DNA of 64,000 nucleotides from Streptomyces sp. ICC1. Its GTDB lineage: Bacteria > Actinomycetota > Actinomycetes > Streptomycetales > Streptomycetaceae. The stretch spans positions 4,368,267 to 4,432,266 of the forward strand of contig NZ_CP030287.1 in NCBI RefSeq assembly GCF_003287935.1. Direction: 5' to 3'. Position 1 is the first letter of the stretch. Every line of letters starts with the position of its first letter. A program made the translations under genes and the position numbers. The notes under the pieces were generated by a model. The model searched no databases and was not told the DNA's origin. It worked only from the letters and a program-made list of their open reading frames with translations. This document shows positions 22,764 to 32,606 of this stretch, in pieces.

Positions 22764-23537
22764 TCAGCCGTTGTCGGCCGCCTCCCGGTAGAGCTCCACC
22801 GCCTGGTCGCCCATGACCGCGCTGTACGAGACCTCCGGGACGGTCCCGCCGCCCTCGTGGCCGCCGAGGACCCCCGCGAGGGCGCCGTCGACGAGCCAGG
22901 GACTGCCGCTGGTGCCGCCGCTGAGCTCGGGGCAGTCGATGCGGCGCTGGGTCGCGGAGAGCAGCGTCGTGCCGTTGGCGCAGTACAGCGGGGACTCGTC
23001 CGAACTCGGATAGCCCACGATCGAGACCGTGGCGTCGGCGGGCTGCTCCGCCGCCACCGGGAAGCCGCCGACCACGTCCTCGACCTGCCGGCCGTCCAGC
23101 GGGGCCAGCGTGGCGAAGGCGATGTCGTGGTCCGGGTTCCGGCCGTCCGTCCAGTCCGGCGCCACGTACATGTCCGTCAACTTCCACAGGCCGTACGGTG
23201 CCTCGCCGTCCCGGTAGCCGGGGGCGAAGTAGGTGTCGTCCAGGGCCCCCAGACAGTGCGCCGCGGTGGCGATCACGTCGCGGTCCTCGCTGCGCACCAC
23301 GGAGGCCGTGCAGAAGTGCCCACCGCCGAGGCCGCCCGCGAAGAGCGCGCCGACGCGCTGGGCCGTCGCGTCGGCCGCGGCCGTCGCGGTGACGCCGAGC
23401 GGCGGCTTCGCGAGCGCGTCGGGCACGTCGACGCTGAGCAGCGCGGTCATCGCGGCCAGGGCGAGCAGGATCCGGGACGCGCGCCGGCCACGGGCGCGGG
23501 GGCGGCGGTCCGGTCGGTGGGGAAGGCGCTGGATCAT
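22764..23537 (-). CDS. Secreted trypsin-like serine protease
   Basis: About 257 residues from ATG 23537. A basic N-terminus (RPDRRPRARGRRASR) and hydrophobic stretch (ILLALAAMTALLS) form a signal peptide, then a chymotrypsin-fold domain. The catalytic triad is visible: histidine in IATAAHCLG, aspartate in NPDHDIAFATL, and serine in SGGTSGSPWLVDG. Four cysteines (HFCTA, AAHC, LYCAN, DCPEL) probably form two disulfides. The open frame extends to 23672, but that part overlaps the divergent gene's promoter region. It is convergent with the Nudix gene, only 13 bp apart. Confidence 0.9.
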   Translation of the reverse strand: MIQRLPHRPDRRPRARGRRASRILLALAAMTALLSVDVPDALAKPPLGVTATAAADATAQRVGALFAGGLGGGHFCTASVVRSEDRDVIATAAHCLGALDDTYFAPGYRDGEAPYGLWKLTDMYVAPDWTDGRNPDHDIAFATLAPLDGRQVEDVVGGFPVAAEQPADATVSIVGYPSSDESPLYCANGTTLLSATQRRIDCPELSGGTSGSPWLVDGALAGVLGGHEGGGTVPEVSYSAVMGDQAVELYREAADNG

Positions 23538-23687
23538 GCCCAGAGCCTCGTCGGCGAACCTGTGGCCGGAGTCGGGTAATTCATGTGAATCGGCTGTGAA
23601 GTCGCCGCCGGGGGTCCCTCGGGGGTCCGCCGTGGAGCGCGAAATCCCCTTGGTGTCAGAGCCGGACCGCACGGAGAATCACGGCCC

Positions 23688-24311
23688 ATGGGAACAGACA
23701 TACATGGATTCGTGGAGTGCGTGGTCGAGGACGACGAGCCGTGGGTGGCGGCCGTCGACATCGAGCTGCTCCACCACGGGCGGTCGTACGACGCCTTCGG
23801 CTGCCTCTTCGGCATGCGCAACTTCGCCGGCTTCCGGCCGCTCGCCGAGGACAGGGGGCTGCCGAAGGACGTCTCGGACGTGGTGCGCGCGCAGTTCGCG
23901 GACTGGGGCGTCGACGGGCACAGCCCCACCTGGATCAGCTGGGCCGAGCTCAAGCGGGTCGACTGGTCGGAGCCGGCGGAGCGGGTCGACGCCCGCATCC
24001 ACGAGTACCGCCGCACCGACGAAGGCTGGGTGATGACCGGCAAGACGGGCTGGGACCCGCGGATCGCCGAGGTGGCGGGCCTGTCCACCGTCCGCGACCC
24101 CGGCAGGCTGTTCCGGTACGAGGCGCACGACTTGCCGGAGGGCACCGAATGGCCTGACGGCGATGACCGCCTCTACCGGATCGGGCGGATCACCCGGCGC
24201 GACGCCGTCGCACCCGACGGGGAATGGAAGCCGCTCTGGACGGTGATGGAAACCCTCGCCGGGCTGTACGGCGACGAACGGGTCCGGCTCACCGTGTGGT
24301 TCGACAACTGA
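23688..24311 (+). CDS. Conserved hypothetical protein beginning MGTDIHG, of phage-associated type
   Basis: 207 residues. The MGTDIHGFVE opening followed by a small beta-rich protein matches a family found widely in phages and scattered in bacterial genomes, with no known activity. Other visible segments are FGCLFGMRNFAGFRPL, SWAELKRVDWSEP and a C-terminal LTVWFDN. It is acidic, with no signal peptide or membrane segment. Start ATG 23688. It is divergent from the secreted protease. No other phage gene is nearby, so a single-gene acquisition is possible but unproven. Confidence 0.7.
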   Translation: MGTDIHGFVECVVEDDEPWVAAVDIELLHHGRSYDAFGCLFGMRNFAGFRPLAEDRGLPKDVSDVVRAQFADWGVDGHSPTWISWAELKRVDWSEPAERVDARIHEYRRTDEGWVMTGKTGWDPRIAEVAGLSTVRDPGRLFRYEAHDLPEGTEWPDGDDRLYRIGRITRRDAVAPDGEWKPLWTVMETLAGLYGDERVRLTVWFDN

Positions 24312-24374
24312 GGCCCCTGCCCGCGCCCGCGGGCCGTCCTCGGTGTCCCGCGCCCGCGCCCGCGCCCGGCGGGA

Positions 24375-25865
24375 TCAGGGGCGGCGTTCGTACACCGTCA
24401 CCCGGCGGCCCCTGAGCTGCACGTCCTCGACCACGGTGAAGTCCGCCGCCAGGACGGCGGCCTTCATCCTGTCCGCCGCGGAGCCCGGGGGCCTCGCCGC
24501 CTTCGCCGCGTCCGTCACCAGCAGTATCCGGCGCCGCCCGCCCAGCGCCGCCCGGATCCGGTCAGGGCCGGCCTCCTCGCCCTTGAGGGTGCCCGATTCC
24601 ACCGGGCCGCGCGCCAGCGCGACGTCCGTCAGCCCCGCGAACGCCCCGGGCGAGACCAGCGCGGTGTCCCGCCGGGCCGCCGGGACGAAGAGCACCCCGT
24701 CGCCGTCCCGCTTCAGCCGGGACACCTCCCCGGCCGCCGCCCGTACGTCGTCCACCCGGCTGGCCGGGGACCGGTCGGCCAGCGCCACCGGCAGCATCGC
24801 CAGCGCCGCGACCCCGACCACGGCCGGTACGAGCGCGGCCGACGCCTTCGGACACCGCGGCGCGAGGGCCCGTACGGCCGCACCGAGCCCCGCGCCGATC
24901 AGCAGGGCCAGGCCCAGCATGGCGAACAGCACGTACCGGTCCAGGAACAGCGGCTGGACCAGCGAGGCGGCGGCCAGCCCCAGCAGCGGCACGGCCAGCA
25001 GCGGCAGCCCGACCGATGCCGCCGACAGCCGCCGGCGCCGGCCGGTGCGCGGCCCGTTCCACCGGTCCGCCCACGCCCCCAGCGCGCCGACCGCCAGCAG
25101 GACCGCCGGGCCGATCAGCATGTGCCAGGTCAGCGGCGGAATCCACGAGACCTGCCCGGACTGGGTCCGGCTGAACAGGATCAGCGGCAGTGCCCCCGCC
25201 ACGGCCGCCGCCGAGGCGGCCAGCCAGCGCGCCGGGACGCCGCGCCCGGCCCGCACCCACCACAGGGTCACCGCGTGCGCGGGAAGGATCAGCAGCGAGA
25301 ACCAGTTCAGCAGCGCGCAGACCAGCACGACGCCCCCGTACGCCGTCCAGCGCGGCCAGCTCCGCCGCCCGGCCCCGGCCCCGGCGCCGGGTGCGGGTGC
25401 GAGCAGCGAGACCAGCAGCAGGGTCGAGACCCCGGCGCCGCCCGCGACCAGCGCGTACGGGCGGCCCTCCTGGAGCTGGAACTGCACGGCGGGCAGCAGC
25501 CCGAGGGCCAGCCCGCCGGCCGCTCCCGCCCACGGGCCGGCCAGCCGGCGCCCGATCAGCGCCACGCACGCTGCGGCCACCGCCACCGCCAGCACGGAGG
25601 GGAGGCGCAGGGTCGTCGTACTCGCCCCGAAGGCCTCGAAGAGGAAGTGCATCAGCAGGTAGTACAGGCCGTGGACGGCGTCCACGGTGCCGAGCATGTG
25701 CCAGATCTCGCCGGGGGAGCGCGCCGCCACCTGCCAGGTCGCCGCCTCGTCCCGCCACACGCTGTCCTGCCGGGAGAGCCCCCACAGTCCGAGCGCCAGC
25801 GTCCAGAAGACCGGAACCAGCCACGCCAGGTACGGGCGCGGGGCGGTGGATATGTGGGATGTCAT
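24375..25865 (-). CDS. GT39-like polytopic membrane glycosyltransferase
   Basis: About 496 residues with roughly ten predicted membrane helices. The first loop contains SVWRDEAATW, the acidic pair typical of GT-C enzymes (mannosyl/arabinosyl-type) that use a polyprenyl-phosphate sugar donor. Hydrophobic segments extend to about residue 400, then a C-terminal extracytoplasmic domain of about 110 residues. The donor and acceptor are unknown. ATG 25865 is the preferred start. A start at 25925 adds 20 residues that look like leader sequence. There are no glycosylation-pathway genes next to it. Confidence 0.85.
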   Translation of the reverse strand: MTSHISTAPRPYLAWLVPVFWTLALGLWGLSRQDSVWRDEAATWQVAARSPGEIWHMLGTVDAVHGLYYLLMHFLFEAFGASTTTLRLPSVLAVAVAAACVALIGRRLAGPWAGAAGGLALGLLPAVQFQLQEGRPYALVAGGAGVSTLLLVSLLAPAPGAGAGAGRRSWPRWTAYGGVVLVCALLNWFSLLILPAHAVTLWWVRAGRGVPARWLAASAAAVAGALPLILFSRTQSGQVSWIPPLTWHMLIGPAVLLAVGALGAWADRWNGPRTGRRRRLSAASVGLPLLAVPLLGLAAASLVQPLFLDRYVLFAMLGLALLIGAGLGAAVRALAPRCPKASAALVPAVVGVAALAMLPVALADRSPASRVDDVRAAAGEVSRLKRDGDGVLFVPAARRDTALVSPGAFAGLTDVALARGPVESGTLKGEEAGPDRIRAALGGRRRILLVTDAAKAARPPGSAADRMKAAVLAADFTVVEDVQLRGRRVTVYERRP

Positions 25866-26047
25866 GAAGGCGTAGGGGTCCTCGGTCAACAGTTCGGGCG
25901 GAAACCACCAGTCTATGGACGACACGGACGGTTTCCGGACCGGGTGTTGTGCACGACGGAGCGTGAGCGCGGGGCCCGCCCGCCCCTAGCCTCGCGGCAG
26001 AAGGTGCGCGGCAGGCACGCAGGAGCACGAACGAGGGGCGGTACCCG

Positions 26048-27337
26048 GTGAACTGGCTGATCCACGACTACCGCGAGAGCGATCTCGCGGCCGTTGTCCA
26101 CCTGATCGACACCACGGCCGAACTCGGCCAGGAGTCGGTCTTCTCACTCGCCGAGTGCATCAGCGCCCTGACCGACCGGCAGCCCTGCGTGGTCGCCGTC
26201 CACCAGGGCGTCCCGATCGGCGCCGCCCTCGCCTGCGTCACCGGTGAGCGCGCGTGGGTCATGCGCATCGCCATCGCCGCCGGCTGGCGCGGCCGGGGCC
26301 TGGCCAGCGCCCTGCTCGTGGAGCTGGAGCGGCGGCTCATCGCCGCCCGCGTCGGCCGCATCGCCTACGTCCTGCCGGAGGAGGACATGCTCGGCGAGGG
26401 CCTGCTGAACGCGGGCTACACCCGGCAGCCCGCCGTCGCCTACTTCGAGAAGACCGAGCCGCTGCACGGCCCGGCCGCCGGCCTCCTCGACGACCTCGGC
26501 GGCCGCTTCCTGCAGGGCGACCTGTGGGCCAAGGTCGCCGGCATGGAGAAGGAGAAGGACCTCATCGAGCGGCGCGTGGTGCTGCCGCTCGCCGAACCGG
26601 AGCGGGCCGCCTCGCACGGGGTCCGGCCGCCGCGCGCCATCACCCTCTTCGGCCCGCCCGGCACCGGCAAGACCACCTTCGCCCGGGCCATCGCCTCCCG
26701 GCTCGGCTGGCCGTTCGTGGAACTGCTGCCCTCCCGGCTGGCCGACGAGGGCAACCTCGCGGCCGCGCTGCGCGACGCCTTCGCGCGGATCGCCGAGCTG
26801 GAGCGGGTCCTCGTCTTCATCGACGAGGTCGAGGAGATCGCGCCCGTGCGCACCGAGCCCGCGCAGCCCGGCGGGATCCACGGGGTGACCAACGAGCTGC
26901 TCAAGCTGATACCGGGCTTCCGGGAGGGCGACGAGCGGCTGCTGGTCTGCGCGACCAACTCCATCCGCTCGCTCGACCCGGCTTTCCTGCGGCCCGGACG
27001 CTTCGACTACCTGATCCCGATCGGCACCCCGGACGCGGGGGCCCGCGCCGCCATCTGGTCCCGCTACACGGCGGGCCGCCCCGACGTGGACGTGGCGGCC
27101 CTGGTGGCGGCGACCGAGCTGTTCACCCCGGCCGACATCGAGCACGCGGCGCGGATCGCGGCGCAGGTGTCCTTCGAGCGGGACCTGGAGGCGGTGGGCG
27201 CGCGGGGCGCGACGGCGGCGCAGCTCGGCGCGAGCACGGAGGACTACCTGGCGGCCGTGGCGCAGTGCCGGCCGACGGTGACCCCGGCGATGACGGGGGA
27301 GTTCGCGGCGGACATCACGGCCCACGCGAGGTTCTGA
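26048..27337 (+). CDS. GNAT acetyltransferase-AAA ATPase fusion protein
   Basis: 429 residues. Residues 1-140 or so form a GNAT domain, with the acetyl-CoA pyrophosphate motif in AAGWRGRGLASALL (about 79-92). After a short linker (MEKEKDLIERRVVLPL) comes a complete AAA+ module: Walker A GPPGTGKTT (about 203-211), Walker B RVLVFIDEVEEI, sensor-1 asparagine in VCATNSIRSLD and arginine-finger region FLRPGRFD. FtsH/Cdc48-type AAA modules with this layout remodel proteins; fusion to an acetyltransferase suggests an acetylation-linked chaperone role, which is inference. Start GTG 26048 follows GAGGGG. A terminator hairpin follows. Confidence 0.88.
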   Translation: MNWLIHDYRESDLAAVVHLIDTTAELGQESVFSLAECISALTDRQPCVVAVHQGVPIGAALACVTGERAWVMRIAIAAGWRGRGLASALLVELERRLIAARVGRIAYVLPEEDMLGEGLLNAGYTRQPAVAYFEKTEPLHGPAAGLLDDLGGRFLQGDLWAKVAGMEKEKDLIERRVVLPLAEPERAASHGVRPPRAITLFGPPGTGKTTFARAIASRLGWPFVELLPSRLADEGNLAAALRDAFARIAELERVLVFIDEVEEIAPVRTEPAQPGGIHGVTNELLKLIPGFREGDERLLVCATNSIRSLDPAFLRPGRFDYLIPIGTPDAGARAAIWSRYTAGRPDVDVAALVAATELFTPADIEHAARIAAQVSFERDLEAVGARGATAAQLGASTEDYLAAVAQCRPTVTPAMTGEFAADITAHARF

Positions 27338-27353
27338 GGCCGGACGGCAAGGT

Positions 27354-27387
27354 GGCCCGCAGCCACTCCCCAAAGGGACTGCGGGCC
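27354..27387 (+). terminator. Terminator after the GNAT-AAA gene
   Basis: GGCCCGCAG (27354-27362) pairs with CTGCGGGCC (27379-27387), continuing into TCCC/GGGA (27367-27370/27375-27378) around a CAAA loop, with a 4-nt bulge on one side. It starts 16 bp after the stop. The following 250 bp to 27644 hold no convincing gene. Confidence 0.7.
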
Positions 27388-27644
27388 TCCCGCGCGGACT
27401 TGGCAGCCGTGCGGGACAGCCACGTTCCGTTTGGGGTGTATCGCCGGCTGGAACGTGGCGGCAAGGGTGCCGTGAAGGCGTCCTGAGCGCCTTCGTCAAC
27501 ACCTTCGAGTCAACCAGCGCGGGGGTGCGCGCGCCTCGGCCGCACGGCCCCGATCCCCCGGCCGGAAGGACCGGACCCGGGGCCGCGGCAGTGGGCCGAA
27601 AGGACGACCTGGGCCCGGGGCAGGACACCGCTTAGGCTCGGGCC

Positions 27645-27776
27645 ATGGCCTTCATCGTCTTCATGACCCTGCCGGGGCTGGCGCTGCTGCTCACCGCCAT
27701 GGCCTTCCTCGACCTGGCGCTGGAACGCGCGGGGCGCGCGGGCGTGCTCCCCTGGCGCTGGAACGGCCGCAAGGGG
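27645..27776 (+). pseudogene. DUF6191-like small membrane protein gene, 5' part (split by an IS element)
   Basis: Begins ATG 27645 and encodes 44 residues with one hydrophobic helix (MTLPGLALLLTAMAFLDLAL) and the LPWRWNGRKG turn. It then meets the IS607-type element at 27777. The 3' part resumes at 29919. Removing the 2142-bp element rejoins the two parts in frame (...RKG-QMSATGF...) to give a protein of about 111 residues. A stop at 27777-27779, inside the element, truncates it now. Function of the family is unknown. Confidence 0.8.
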
Positions 27777-27838
27777 TGAACAACAGTTCCCATTTCTTTC
27801 GGTGGATATCCGGCATCATCAGTGAACATCCTGATGTC

Positions 27839-28417
27839 GTGAAGCTTTCCGAGTGGGCGGCGCGCAACGGCGTGCACTACCAGACCGCGTGGACCTGGGC
27901 GAAAGAGGGCCGTATGCCGGTCCCGGTCGTCCAGACGCCGTCGGGTACATGGCTCGTGACCGGGCCCGCCCCGCAGGCCGCCGGGCGGGTCGTGGCGTAC
28001 TGCCGTGTCTCGTCCGTTGATCAGAAGGCGGACCTGGAGCGCCAGGTCGCCCGGACCGTTCAGGGCGCAACGTCCCAGGGTCTCGCGGTCACTGACGTGG
28101 TGACGGAGGTCGGTTCCGGCTTGAACGGGCGCCGCCGCAAGTTGCACCGGCTGCTCGCCGACCCGGGTGTGGGGACGATCGTGGTCGAGCATCGCGACCG
28201 CCTCGCCCGGTTCGGCGTCGAGCACCTGGAAGCTGTCCTCTCGGCCTCGGGGCGGCGTCTGGTCGTCCTTGACCCGGCGGAGACCGCCGACGACCTCGTA
28301 CGGGACATGACCGAGGTTTTGACCTCGATGTGCGCACGTCTGTACGGCCGGCGCTCCGCGAACAATCGCGCCGCCCGGGCCGTCGCCGTCGCCACAGGCC
28401 CGGAGGTGGCCGGATGA
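27839..28417 (+). CDS. tnpA: IS607-type serine recombinase (TnpA)
   Basis: About 192 residues from GTG 27839. The N-terminal MerR-like helix-turn-helix (KLSEWAARNGVHYQTAWTWAKEG) binds the element ends. The catalytic resolvase/invertase domain has the nucleophile serine in YCRVSSVDQKADLERQ and arginine-bearing segments EHRDRLARFG and NGRRRKL. No essential residue looks damaged, so it may still be active. The open frame extends upstream to 27776, which crosses the element boundary and is not likely used. Its stop overlaps the tnpB start (ATGA, 28414-28417). Confidence 0.92.
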   Translation: MKLSEWAARNGVHYQTAWTWAKEGRMPVPVVQTPSGTWLVTGPAPQAAGRVVAYCRVSSVDQKADLERQVARTVQGATSQGLAVTDVVTEVGSGLNGRRRKLHRLLADPGVGTIVVEHRDRLARFGVEHLEAVLSASGRRLVVLDPAETADDLVRDMTEVLTSMCARLYGRRSANNRAARAVAVATGPEVAG

Positions 28418-29852
28418 AGAAGTTCAAGCCACGGCCGGGCTTCACCGTCCTCGCGCACAAGCTCGCGCTCGCCACCTGCACTCGCACGGAGGTGGGGCGC
28501 GGGCCGCGTACAACTGGGGGGTCGCGTACGTCACCGCTGTGTGGTGGCAGCGCAAGGCCGAGCAGTCGTACGGCATCCCCGAGGACGAGCTGACTCCGTG
28601 GCGGTCGTGGTCGCTGCCCTCGCTGCGGAAGGCGTTCAACGAGGACAAGTGCACCAACCCGCGCTTCGCCGACTGGTGGGAGGAAAATTCCAAAGAGGCG
28701 TACAACACGGGCCTGGCCAACGCGTCGGCGGCGTTCGGCAACTACACGAAGTCGAAGAGCGGGAAGCGCAAGGGCCCGAAGATGGGTATCCCCCGCTTGA
28801 AGTTGAAGGGGAAAGCGCGCCTGACCTGCCGGTTCACCACGGGCACGATCCGTATCGAGCCTGACGGCAGGCACATCACCCTGCCCAGGATCGCCGCCGT
28901 CCGCCTCCACGAGAACCGAGCTGACCTGCGAGCCCTCATCGACGAGGGAAACATGCGGATCCTCTCCGCGACCGCATGCCTGGACCGGGGCCGCTGGTTC
29001 GTGTCCCTCCAGGTCGAGCAGAAGCACCAGCTGGTGAAAGTGGCCCGTCCGGACGCGGCGGTCGGTATCGACCTCGGCATCAAAACGCTGGCCGTCCTCG
29101 CGGACAGCGATGGTGTCCTCAGCGAGGAACCCAACCCACGCCACCTCGACCGCGCACAGAAACAGCTGCGCCGCGCCAGCCGGATCGTCTCCCGCCGGCG
29201 CGGCCCCGACCGGCACACCGGGCAGCAGTCGTCGAAGCGCTGGGAGAAGGCCAACCGGGCTCGGAACGTGATCCATCACCGGGTCGCGAACCTCCGCGAG
29301 GACACCCTCCACAAGATGACGACCCGTCTCGCCTGCGAGTACGGCACGATCGTCGTCGAAGACCTCAACGTCGCCGGAATGGGCCGCAACCGGCGCCTGT
29401 CCCGCCGGATCGCGGATGCCGCGTTCGGCGAGATCCGACGCCGGCTCACCTACAAGACCCGTCGGCACGGCACGCGTCTCGTCGTCGCCGACCGCTGGTT
29501 CCCCTCCTCGAAGACCTGCTCCCGCTGCGGTGCGGTGAAAACCAAGCTGCCCCTCAGCACGCGCGTCTTCGAGTGCGACGCCTGCGGCCTCGTCCTTGAC
29601 CGGGACGCGAACGCCGGACACAACCTGGTCGCCCTCGCGGCCCGCACCACAGGTACCGGAGTGGCCGGAGACCTGGACAACGCCGTCGAGGCGGAGTCGA
29701 AGCCCCGTGGAGCCGACCGGAAGACCCGCGCCACTCGCCCGCGCCGCAAGGCCGGGACGGGGCGGGCAGGTGGCGCGATCCCCAGCCCCCGGGCCGGGAA
29801 GGAAACGGGAGACCGTCAACACGACACCGGCGCGCAACTCGCCTGCTGGTGA
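28414..29852 (+). pseudogene. tnpB: TnpB RNA-guided nuclease, frameshifted near its N-terminus
   Basis: Starts ATG 28414 (MKKFKPRPGFTVLAHKLAL) but the frame is lost at about 28475. Homologous-looking sequence continues in another frame as GGGARAAYNWGVAYVTAVWW and stays open to 29852. About 10-15 codons expected around LDPTP...LRSHC are missing, so a deletion with frameshift is inferred. The rest is intact: RuvC aspartate in GIDLGIKTLAV, glutamate in IVVEDLNVAGM, zinc finger CSRC...CDAC, and final aspartate in DRDANAGHN. Internal initiation at GTG 28539 could still make an N-terminally shortened protein. The loss affects the wedge domain, so guide RNA and TAM binding should suffer. Confidence 0.8.
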
Positions 29853-29938
29853 CCCGTTACGGACCATTCCGGTGGAAACACCGGGATTGCTGAGATCACT
29901 TGATGATCAAAGCAACGGCAGATGTCCGCCACCGGCTT
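29853..29938 (+). other. IS607 right end and possible guide (reRNA) region
   Basis: By analogy with other TnpB elements, the 3' end of tnpB plus the right end is expected to give a reRNA whose 3' guide is the first 15-20 bases of flanking DNA, here from 29919 (CAGATGTCCGCC...). The right end contains CCGGTGGAAACACCGG (partly self-complementary) and TTGATGATCAA, which could fold. No transcript evidence is available from the sequence. Confidence 0.4.
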
Positions 29939-30122
29939 CGAGCAGCTCCACGCCAGCTTCTCGCCGGGCAAGCAGAACGAGCTCAAGGAGCGGCAGAGCG
30001 CCCTCGTCATGCGCGACGACGAGGAGGACGGCGCTCCGCCGCGCTCCCGCGTGGACCTCGACGTCGGCCTCGCCGTCATCCGGATCCCGGCGGGACGGCC
30101 TACGGGCGGCAGCGGTAGGTGA
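29919..30122 (+). pseudogene. DUF6191-like gene, 3' part (after the IS element)
   Basis: Encodes about 67 residues (GFEQLHASFSPGKQNELKER, ..., VDLDVGLAVIRIP) in the same frame as 27645-27776 once the IS is removed. An ATG at 29922 could in principle permit independent translation, but without the membrane segment. Its last 23 bp overlap the 3' end of the convergent gene at 30100. Confidence 0.78.
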
Positions 30123-30884
30123 ACTCCGCCGAGGCCGTGCGCCGGTCCGGCGAGACCAGCTGGAGCTCGGCCTTCGCGGGGTAGGTCCCCGCGCCCTGGA
30201 AGGTCCACAGCAGGTGCAGCCGGGCCTCGTGCCGGCCGCTCGGCACCCGCTCGGTCAGCTGCTCCGAGCGGGTCCCGTCGCTGCGCAGCCAGCGGTAGGT
30301 GATGACCCCCGGTCGGCCGTTGGTCCGTACGACGGCGACGACGTCGGCGGTCGCGTCGCAGCCGGGGCCCTCGGGGCCGGTGGTGACCGCAACGTCCCGG
30401 ACCTCCAGGGCCGGGCCGTAGCGCTGCCAGCCAAGGTAGGCGAGGACCGCGAGCAGGATCACGGCCGCCAGGGTGTAGCGGCGCCATTCGCCGCGCCGGC
30501 GGGGCGGCCGGGGTGGCGGGGCCACCGGGAACGGCAGCGGGAGGGCGGCCGTCACCCCCGGACCGAACCGCAGGACGGACCCTTCGACGCGGTCCGGCAC
30601 GGCCTCGGCCGGCACGCGCCGGGTCCCGTCGCCGACGGGCATCTCCAGCTGCCGGGTTCCGTCCCCTGCGGCCGGTATCTCCAGCTGCCGCGTCGCGCCC
30701 TCGGCGGGCGCCAGCCGCTCGGTCGCGTCCTCGGCGGGCGCCTCGAGCTGCCGGGTCGCGTGCTCGCCGGGCGCCTCCAGCCGTTCGGTCTCGTCCGTGC
30801 GCTGGGGCGGGCCGCTGATCCAGTGGCTGCCCAGGACGGTGGCGCTGTACTCGTCGTCTTCGCCCTGCGGGGCGCGGGGGTCGC

Positions 30885-30888
<4 letters not shown>
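30100..30888 (-). CDS. Single-pass membrane protein with TRQLE-type repeats, in kinase operon
   Basis: 262 residues. The N-terminal cytosolic part carries about six imperfect repeats of the form T(R/E)(Q/R)L(E)(A/I/M)P (about residues 33-95), rich in threonines that could be kinase targets. A basic PPRPPRRRGEWRR segment precedes one TM helix (YTLAAVILLAVLAYLGW, about 140-156). The C-terminal extracytoplasmic domain of about 100 residues has two cysteines (GCDATADV, YRCRP) and looks like an Ig-type beta domain. Its start overlaps the kinase stop (ATGA at 30885-30888), so it is translationally coupled to the Ser/Thr kinase and a likely substrate or partner. The family is not named. Confidence 0.8.
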
Positions 30889-32468
<1,580 letters not shown>

Positions 32469-32548
32469 ACCCTTCCCCCTGCCGTGGCGTGACCGCGCCC
32501 CGGGGCCGGTCCTCGCGGGGACCGGCCACCCACTGGGACACCTTCCGG

Positions 32549-32598
32549 CCACGGCCGGTTCCCGGCGAACCGGTCTCGGCCGGGTAACGCGGCCGTGG
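32549..32598. terminator. Branched hairpin between the Tm-1-like and kinase genes
   Basis: CCACGGCC (32549-32556) pairs with GGCCGTGG (32591-32598), enclosing a second inverted repeat (GGTTC...GAACC). It lies beyond the 3' end of the minus-strand gene at 32607, so it could terminate that gene before the kinase operon. Confidence 0.5.
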
Positions 32599-32606
32599 CG
32601 GCCGGA

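Larger units (their letters stand above)
27777..29918 (+). mobile_element. IS607-family insertion sequence (TnpA serine recombinase plus broken TnpB)
   Basis: The element is bounded by GG at both junctions (27775-27776 and 29917-29918), consistent with a GG crossover core and no longer target duplication, as known for IS607. It is 2142 bp, a multiple of three. Left-end (CGGTGGATATCCGG, from 27800) and right-end (CGGTGGAAACACCGG, from 29870) motifs are related direct repeats, possible recombinase sites. It carries tnpA and tnpB in the same direction as the split host gene. The exact junction could be shifted by 2 bp because of the shared GG. Confidence 0.85.

Noticed and set aside
27338..27644. 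Small gene after the GNAT-AAA gene
   Set aside because: A frame to 27486 exists only as an extension of a shadow ORF; no start or ribosome site was found, and a terminator hairpin occupies the beginning.
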